Origin: Spirogloea muscicola
Taxonomy: Eukaryota; Streptophyta; Zygnematophyceae; Spirogloeales; Spirogloeaceae
NCBI GenBank assembly: GCA_009602725.1
Contig: WELB01000086.1
Span: 187,365-198,758 of the forward strand
Direction of reading: 5' to 3'
Length of the DNA: 11,394 nt
In this document: in pieces, positions 6,801-11,394 of the stretch
How the letters are laid out: every line of letters starts with the position of its first letter
How positions within the stretch are numbered: the first letter of the stretch is position 1
Translations under genes and position numbers: made by a program
The notes under the pieces: model-generated
What the model was told of the DNA's origin: nothing
The model's input: the letters and a program-made list of their open reading frames with translations, nothing else
The model's database searches: none

Positions 6801-9328
6801 GCGAGACTTTGCTGCATGCAGATTGCGTTGCTCACAAAGGAGAGAGATAGTCTGAAGGCAATTCTGGCCAGTTACGATGAAGAAGAGGCTGTTATAGTGA
6901 AGCAAAGGAGGGAGGGAGAGGCTGCTTACGCCACTCCAGACAAGGCCAAAGACCGGCGGTTGGAGGTCTGAAACCTTGCTCGCTTCAACAACTCGGCAAC
7001 TACCTTCTGTCTACCTGGATGTAGAATGGAGCCCCTGATCACCATTACCTTTGACAATTCTGGAGCAACCATATGTGCTCTCTAAGGCATGCACTTCTTG
7101 TATGCAGGAGCTTGAGCTAGCCCTTTCTGGGGCACACGAGAATGCCCAGCAGCTGGAGCAGGCAATAAGTGCTCTTGAGCAGAAGCTCAGGAGCAGTCAG
7201 GTGGATGTTGACAGACTGAAAGAGGAGTTGCACAACTCACACCAGGCGCTTAGGACAGCAGAGAAGGACAGGGAGCAGCTGCAGCAAGAGCTTGGCATAC
7301 TGGAAGAGAAGGTTGGCAAGCAAACCCCTTTAATCGCTGCTTTTTACTGAAGCCCATTTGGGGGGAAATGTATCTGCTGTATAACTCTTGGGCAGCCTTC
7401 ATAAGCCTTCTAAGCCTTTTACGTTGTGGCCATTTGGCTTGAAGTGATCAAGTCAAGCACTTGCTCATGTCAGCGGGTTGTGTAGTTGGGAAGGGGAGAC
7501 TACAACCGGGCAACAACGAAAGTGCTTCACCTGGTGAAAAACTTGGAGCATGAGGCGCAACACCAAGTAACAATCAAGGGAGAGGAAGCAGAGGTGGCTG
7601 TCTCTCAGGAAAGGTTACCTTTCTTGGAGGCAGGGCAGAAGTCTGCATTGACAGGTATTGTGAATCTTAGGTACCCAAGTTGGCCAACGTTGCTGCTGTC
7701 AATGCTTGCAGGAAGAACAGTAGTGGAGTTTCCTTAATGTGCTTCATTTTTGAAAGTAGGATGAGCCTCTTGTCATTACAGTTTTAGACAACACTGTGAG
7801 AGAGCTTGCATTGCTGTATGGAGAAGCTGTCAGCTTCATGACCATTACTGTGCCTGTTATTGCCTTAATCAGGGGTCAGTAGAGATCACAGCAGAGATGA
7901 CACGACAGCAGCACTGCTGGACCAGATTGCTGGCTTGGAAAAGAAGGTGGCCAGGTAACGAGGCGTCGATTGCCTCCCAGCAATACCTAGGACAATCAAG
8001 GGCTCCTAAATCCTTTGCCTTCAAATAGGCCACAGGGGCTATTAGGTTCAGTGCAGAAGCAGCTCAATCAGCCTGTTTGTTCAATGCGCACTGCACAGTC
8101 CACTTTGATGACAGCTAGGCCATGTCCTCCCACTGTCTTCCAGATACAAGGAGATTTTTGCAGAGAGAATAAGCATCTTCAGAGAGGCCTGCTACCATCT
8201 CTTTGGTTACAAGGTGGGTCTCCTGGGAAAGAAGTTGATGTTGTCAAGCCTTAACAGCTTCTACAATGGAAACACTTTTGGGTGAAGTGCAGTGGAGCAA
8301 TGACTAGCAGGTCATGTATTTGCTCTAGTTGGTTTTCGTCGAGCTTCACCTGAGCTACTTTCTTCAGCAGCATGAGCGTCTGGACCCTGGATACAGCATG
8401 GACTGAGCAGTGAAATTCCTGTGGGCGATCAGGTGGACATGGAGGAAGCCACGGACAACCGGACAGGGCTTCCTGTGACGGTGTTTAAGCTCCGATCTAT
8501 GTTTGCTGAAGCAGATGCTGACTTCTTGCAATTCCAGCATGCAAATGGGCAGCATGAGATTGTAGTAAGTTCTTGAAGCCTAGTCCCCGAGTCCCTGGAC
8601 AATAAAAAGGTTGCCAATGAATCCACATCCTAAGAAGAGAAGATGTTTGCTTTCCCCATTCCTAGAGCTTTTCGTTGTCACATCGTGCAGTGACATTGGT
8701 AAGCTGTGATGCAAAATCTAGTACTAAGTTGAACCGATGCCCCCCTTGCGGGAGCAAGTGAGGCCAGCTTGAAAGCACTGAGCTTGCACCAATCTTTGAC
8801 AAAAGCAGCAATGCTTGTGACCAGTCCTCACCTCAGAATGCAGCACACGAAGGCATAGTTACACCCCCGGGAACTTGCGGGCAGAAGTCAGAAGATCTGT
8901 GGGGAAAGTCCCGTGTCTTTTAGTGAAGCGCCCTCCTGATAGTCTTTTTCTTGGCAACCTGCAGGAGACGCCGTACACCAAGTCAGTGAAGATACAGCGC
9001 CAGGTGTGGTCTCGCTGCTCCTCGTCCTCTTTCTGCAGGCTCGGTTGTATGTTCCGTTTGGACCTTTGATTATCTGAAATTCTGTGATTTTGAATGAATA
9101 TATCCCAGTCTAAGCTGCAATCCAATGATATGGCCCCAAGAGCAGGCTCTCTTGATGAGATTGTCACCTGTCAGTATGGCCTTCCGGCAGATATTGATTC
9201 CTGTTAGATGTTGTACTATCTGCTTGGTGTCCGTGCAGTTGACGACTTTCCTATTGAGGTTCAAGTGCATCCCAGCATTCACAGCCAACCTCACCATGGA
9301 GTTGTTTAACGAGCATACAAACAGCTAA
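3823..9328 (+). CDS. MAD1: MAD1 spindle assembly checkpoint protein, about 17 exons
   Basis: Exons are 3823-4068, 4178-4277, 4480-4640, 4881-5078, 5329-5421, 5663-5788, 6016-6263, 6405-6576, 6822-6965, 7108-7311, 7486-7654, 7782-7815, 7892-7954, 8144-8213, 8433-8564, 8965-9003 and 9239-9328. All phases close, giving about 762 residues; human and plant MAD1 have about 720. MAD1 sits at unattached kinetochores and nuclear pores and recruits MAD2, which it converts to the active closed form to delay anaphase. Visible landmarks are the N-terminal LRCTYRCRNM (73-82), Glu/Ala/Leu-rich coiled coil from about 83 to 560, LTKERDSLKAILASYD (452-467), the MAD2-binding KVLHLVKN (576-583), RYKEIFAERISIFREACYHL (653-672), and the C-terminal domain ending in IPAFTANLTMELF (744-756). 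ATG 3823 has good context (GGCAATGGCGG). The frame is also open upstream to ATG 3658, which would add 55 residues. Exons 11-13 are uncertain: a donor at 7614, skipping exon 12, also keeps frame and gives about 737 residues. Exon 6 might start earlier. Confidence 0.93.
3895..4030 (+). repeat. GGC/GAC-rich low-complexity tract in MAD1 exon 1
   Basis: Two GGC runs, near 3898-3915 and 3997-4010, each followed by GAC/GACGAC, encode Gly-rich then Asp-rich stretches (GGGGGGDDD and GGGGGGDDGDDG). The tract lies in the part of MAD1 expected to be disordered, just before LRCTYRCRNM. Its length probably varies between strains (inference). Confidence 0.7.
4678..4710 (+). repeat. Interstitial telomere-like motifs with an inverted copy, MAD1 intron 3
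   Basis: TTTAGGG occurs at 4678-4684 and 4691-4697, and its reverse complement CCCTAAA at 4704-4710. TTTAGGGTT (4691-4699) and AACCCTAAA (4702-4710) form a 9-bp inverted repeat with a 2-nt gap. TTTAGGG is the plant-type telomere unit, also used in several trebouxiophyte algae. Confidence 0.75.
6264..6285 (+). repeat. Tandem duplication of the MAD1 exon 7 splice donor
   Basis: The 11-mer GTGAGTGATTA is present twice in direct succession (6264-6274 and 6275-6285), so two equally good GTGAGT donors follow the exon. The first keeps phase with exon 8. The second would add 11 nt and shift the frame, and it also brings an in-frame TGA (K-then-stop) directly after the first site. Confidence 0.8.
7519..7545 (+). 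other. MAD2-interaction segment of MAD1
   Basis: The codons read KVLHLVKNL after GDYNRATT. Known MAD1 and CDC20 proteins bind the MAD2 safety-belt through a basic residue, two aliphatic residues, a short spacer and a Pro. The basic-aliphatic start (K-V-L) is present, but the position where Pro is expected reads Leu. Confidence 0.75.
8145..9325 (+). other. MAD1 C-terminal globular (RWD-like) domain, exons 14-17
   Basis: The four exons encode, in order, the helix RYKEIFAERISIFREACYHL, the strand-rich GLPVTVFKLRSMFAEADADF and FLQFQHANGQHEI, a short 13-residue exon (ETPYTKSVKIQRQ), and LTTFLLRF with IPAFTANLTMELFNEHTNS. This is the domain known to support kinetochore targeting and BUB1 binding. 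The basic-x-Lys motif at its start reads RYK here; human MAD1 has RLK. The 400-nt intron at 8565-8964 inside it holds nothing I recognise. Confidence 0.88.
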
Positions 9329-9860
9329 ATGCTTGACATCTCCACAAGACAGCAGGATGCACTTGATAATACTTCGTAAGAAGGATGCGTCAGCTACCAA
9401 CACGTTTGCTGCACTTACTTTGTTACTGTCATCGAGCACGGTCCTTATTCTTTGCTGCAAGCCTCAACTACCATCCACACTTCCACCCATCTCAGTGATT
9501 TCTCTAGGATAAGAGGACAATGAAAGAGTTCCAGTGCCATGCTCAACAGGACTGCTCTCTCCTTACAGTGCTGCCAGTAGGACATTTGGGCAGGTGCCAT
9601 GCTGACAACATACAAGTCCATCATGGTAGCAGGACTTCCACTGATAGCCATGGGTCACGGTGCATAGTATTCTCGTGTGTTGCACAATGCACGAGCGTTA
9701 AGCGTCAAAGCTGCGCGTCGTGTTTGGAATAACTATCATCCAGACTATTGGATGAGGAGTACATGGCTACAATGTGGAGACTGAGGGAAGGTAGGAAATA
9801 ACGTGTGTACTCCGAGGGCCTTGTGTGGCAGCAGCATTGCGATCAGCGGCGGGCAGTCTG
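9329..9860. other. Convergent 3' intergenic region
   Basis: This is the space between the stop of MAD1 (+) and the stop of the minus-strand coiled-coil gene. It should hold both 3' untranslated regions. I see no third gene; open frames here are short and lack coding character or family motifs. No clear polyadenylation signal can be chosen by eye. Confidence 0.6.
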
Positions 9861-11272
9861 TCACATCCACAGTGTGAGCGGTGTGCGGGTCCGAGGCGGG
9901 CAGGGAATGAGCAGCTCCGAGGCATCCACCAGGCCATCCTCGCTCGCGGCGGGCCCTGCAACCATGGCAGCCAGAAAATTTTGGTACTTTTACACAGTCT
10001 ATAGATTGTTGTTTTCCTCATCTAAAGACAACACATAGACTCCGAAGGAGGCACTAGGCTCCTGTTGCCACGGCTCACAGGTCGACAGTGAAACAAGCAG
10101 CTGCAAGAGTTTGGCTGCTGTGGGAGTGCCTTTAGCAGTGGACCGTGATGCTGCCTGCATCATGCGGAGCTTTCCACGGAGGGCCTCCACCTCTGCCTGC
10201 AGCTCCTCCCGCTGCTGGCGGCGCTGGGCTGACAGCAGCGAGCTTGCCACCAGTGCATCATCAAGCGCCACTGCCGCCGGCTCGACAGCTGCGGCCTCCT
10301 GCAGCATCTCGCGCCTGACTCCTGCCTGGACCTCACCAGCAGACCGCTCAGCGATAGCTTTTGTCAGCCAACAGCGCTTCCTATCTTGCCCTACATTTTT
10401 CTCGAGCTGCAATGGAACACCAAAAGCTAGCATGCCTGACACTTGGTGAGGTTTGGGACGCACATTGTCGGCATCACTGGACTACAATCTTTCATTGCCT
10501 ACTCGGTGCTCACTTTGGACGGCGGGCTGACGGCGACGTCGCCGTCGTAGCACTCTGCGCTGCCCTTCGGAAGCTGGCTCCTGGCTGGCGCCTGCACATT
10601 GCGCAGGTCCCGCCGCATCGCCTCGGCAGCCAGCCGGTGCCACTCCGCAGTCCGGCGTGCCTCTGCGAGGGCCTCGCCGAGCGCCTCTGCCGTCTCCTGC
10701 GCCGCTGCCAGCTCCTCCCGCAGCTCCTGAACGTCGAGCCCAGTAGCAGCATAAGGAAATGGAGTGTGTCTTAAGTGATGGAGGGCCAAGTACAACGGCA
10801 AGCACATTGACAGATATACATTACCTGCTGCTAAGCTGACCCACAAAGTGAGCATCAGCAACCACTCAGTAACCACAGGAGGTCGCTGGCACGCGTGCTG
10901 AAAGGTCATATAATTCGACATGGGTTTTGATGGGCTTTCTGAATAAGTGGCTGAATCAAATTTTACCTGCAGCGCCAACTCGGCAGGGCAGCTGGGCGCG
11001 CAGCCAAGGCGGCCTCCGGCAGCTGCTGCTGCAGCCACTGCCGCCGTCGTCGGTGGCGCCGCCAGCTCCCTGCGCTCCCGCAGCTCACGGGTCAGCCGGT
11101 CTACCTGCCAGAGATAGTAACCAACCACATAGTAGAGTTAATTACAACCATTAGATTATGAAAGAAGGGTTAGGGCTTCAAAGCGAACCCCACTAGCGCT
11201 GCCACAAGAGGGCATGGCGATGCTCGCCTTGTGCCGGCACTTGCAGGCACAGGCTGCCCCCGCCGCCGCAAT

Positions 11273-11309
<37 letters not shown>

Positions 11310-11313
11310 GCAT
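9861..11313 (-). CDS. Unrecognised coiled-coil protein, five exons, minus strand
   Basis: On the minus strand the exons are 11313-11194 (weak), 11104-10967, 10726-10514, 10406-10079 and 9955-9861. The last four have consistent phases and GT-AG borders (donors GTAAAA, GTGAGC, GTGAGC). The product is about 297 residues. It has an Ala-rich linker after VDRLTRELRERRELAA, and a coiled coil with ELREELAAAQETAEALGEAL. A second helical stretch contains SAQRRQQREELQAEVEALRG, and the tail is SEDGLVDASELLIPCPPRTR ending LTLWM. High Glu/Arg/Ala/Leu content and heptad-like Leu spacing support a structural coiled coil. I do not recognise the family. The proposed first exon, M-L-Ala(12) then LRRRGQPVPASAGTRRASP, resembles an organelle transit peptide. 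Its donor (CTA|GTGGGG) is poor, and a different frame with donor CAA|GTGCCG also fits. The gene may continue beyond the window. Confidence 0.6.
10762..10890 (+). repeat. Dispersed repeat, copy 4, inside an intron of the minus-strand gene
   Basis: The blocks are GTGTGTCTTAAGTGATGGAG, GGCCAAGTACAACGGCAAGC, ACATTGACAGATATACATTA, CCTGCTGCTAAGCTGACCC, CTCAGTAACCAC and AGGTCGC. They match the copies at 2428-3487, except for an extra segment of about 24 nt after GACCC. It occupies over half of the intron at 10727-10966, antisense to the host gene. Confidence 0.8.
11273..11308 (+). repeat. (GCC)12 microsatellite
   Basis: Twelve uninterrupted GCC units. On the minus strand they would encode a polyalanine run if the proposed first exon of the coiled-coil gene is right. 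Uninterrupted repeats of this kind usually vary in length. Confidence 0.95.
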
Positions 11314-11314
11314 C

Positions 11315-11316
<2 letters not shown>

Positions 11317-11394
<78 letters not shown>
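11317..11394 (+). repeat. T78 homopolymer at the window end
   Basis: Seventy-eight T without interruption run to the last base, directly after the GCC repeat and CAGCATCAG. Relative to the minus-strand gene it is a poly-A upstream of the coding start, so it is not an mRNA tail of that gene. A contig edge extended by a homopolymer is the simplest reading. Confidence 0.95.

Noticed and set aside
9520-9732. Plus-strand frame of 70 codons in the convergent intergenic region
   Set aside because: Cys/Ser/His-rich mixed composition with no motif and no splice partner; likely chance within 3' untranslated sequence.
9999-10078. Read-through tail (CEPWQQEPSASFGVYVLSLD) of the fourth minus-strand exon
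   Set aside because: A GTGAGC donor at 10078 joins in phase to 9955 and gives a longer, more coherent C-terminus, so the read-through is taken as intron.
11317-11394. Poly-T as the reverse of a poly-A tail from a retrocopied gene
   Set aside because: The adjacent minus-strand gene still has introns and the A-tract would lie at its 5' side, so this is not a retrocopy tail.

Overview
The window looks like nuclear DNA of a green alga. Its genes are broken by many short introns (about 75-400 nt) with GT-AG borders. One gene encodes a Rubisco assembly factor found only in oxygenic phototrophs. Introns carry plant-type TTTAGGG telomere-like motifs. The first exons are much richer in GC than the later exons and introns. 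A trebouxiophyte-like alga is my best guess. That guess rests on gene content, intron style and the heptamer (not octamer) telomere motif, not on any species match.

Layout. At 1-561 there is probably the 3' end of an unrecognised proline-rich gene on the + strand, in two exons. At 801-2044 (+) four exons encode a RAF1-like protein (Rubisco accumulation factor 1). They end cleanly after the N-terminal helical part, with no C-terminal beta domain. About 1.6 kb without a gene follows, largely a dispersed repeat: two short copies and two longer diverged copies in tandem-like order, plus a near-perfect 18-bp-arm hairpin. At 3823-9328 (+) about 17 exons encode a complete homologue of the spindle-checkpoint protein MAD1. 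It has the conserved N-terminal motif, a long coiled coil, the MAD2-binding segment and the C-terminal globular domain. At 9861-11313 (-) a convergent gene of five proposed exons encodes an unrecognised coiled-coil protein of about 300 residues. A fourth copy of the dispersed repeat sits in one of its introns. The window ends in (GCC)12 and then 78 T, which looks like a contig edge.

The genes do not form a pathway: Rubisco assembly in the chloroplast and mitotic checkpoint signalling are unrelated, and eukaryotic neighbours need not cooperate. Exon joins were checked by reading phase and by resemblance to known MAD1 and RAF1 proteins recalled from general knowledge. No alignment was run. The least certain points are the 5' ends of all genes, MAD1 exons 11-13, and the first exon of the minus-strand gene.
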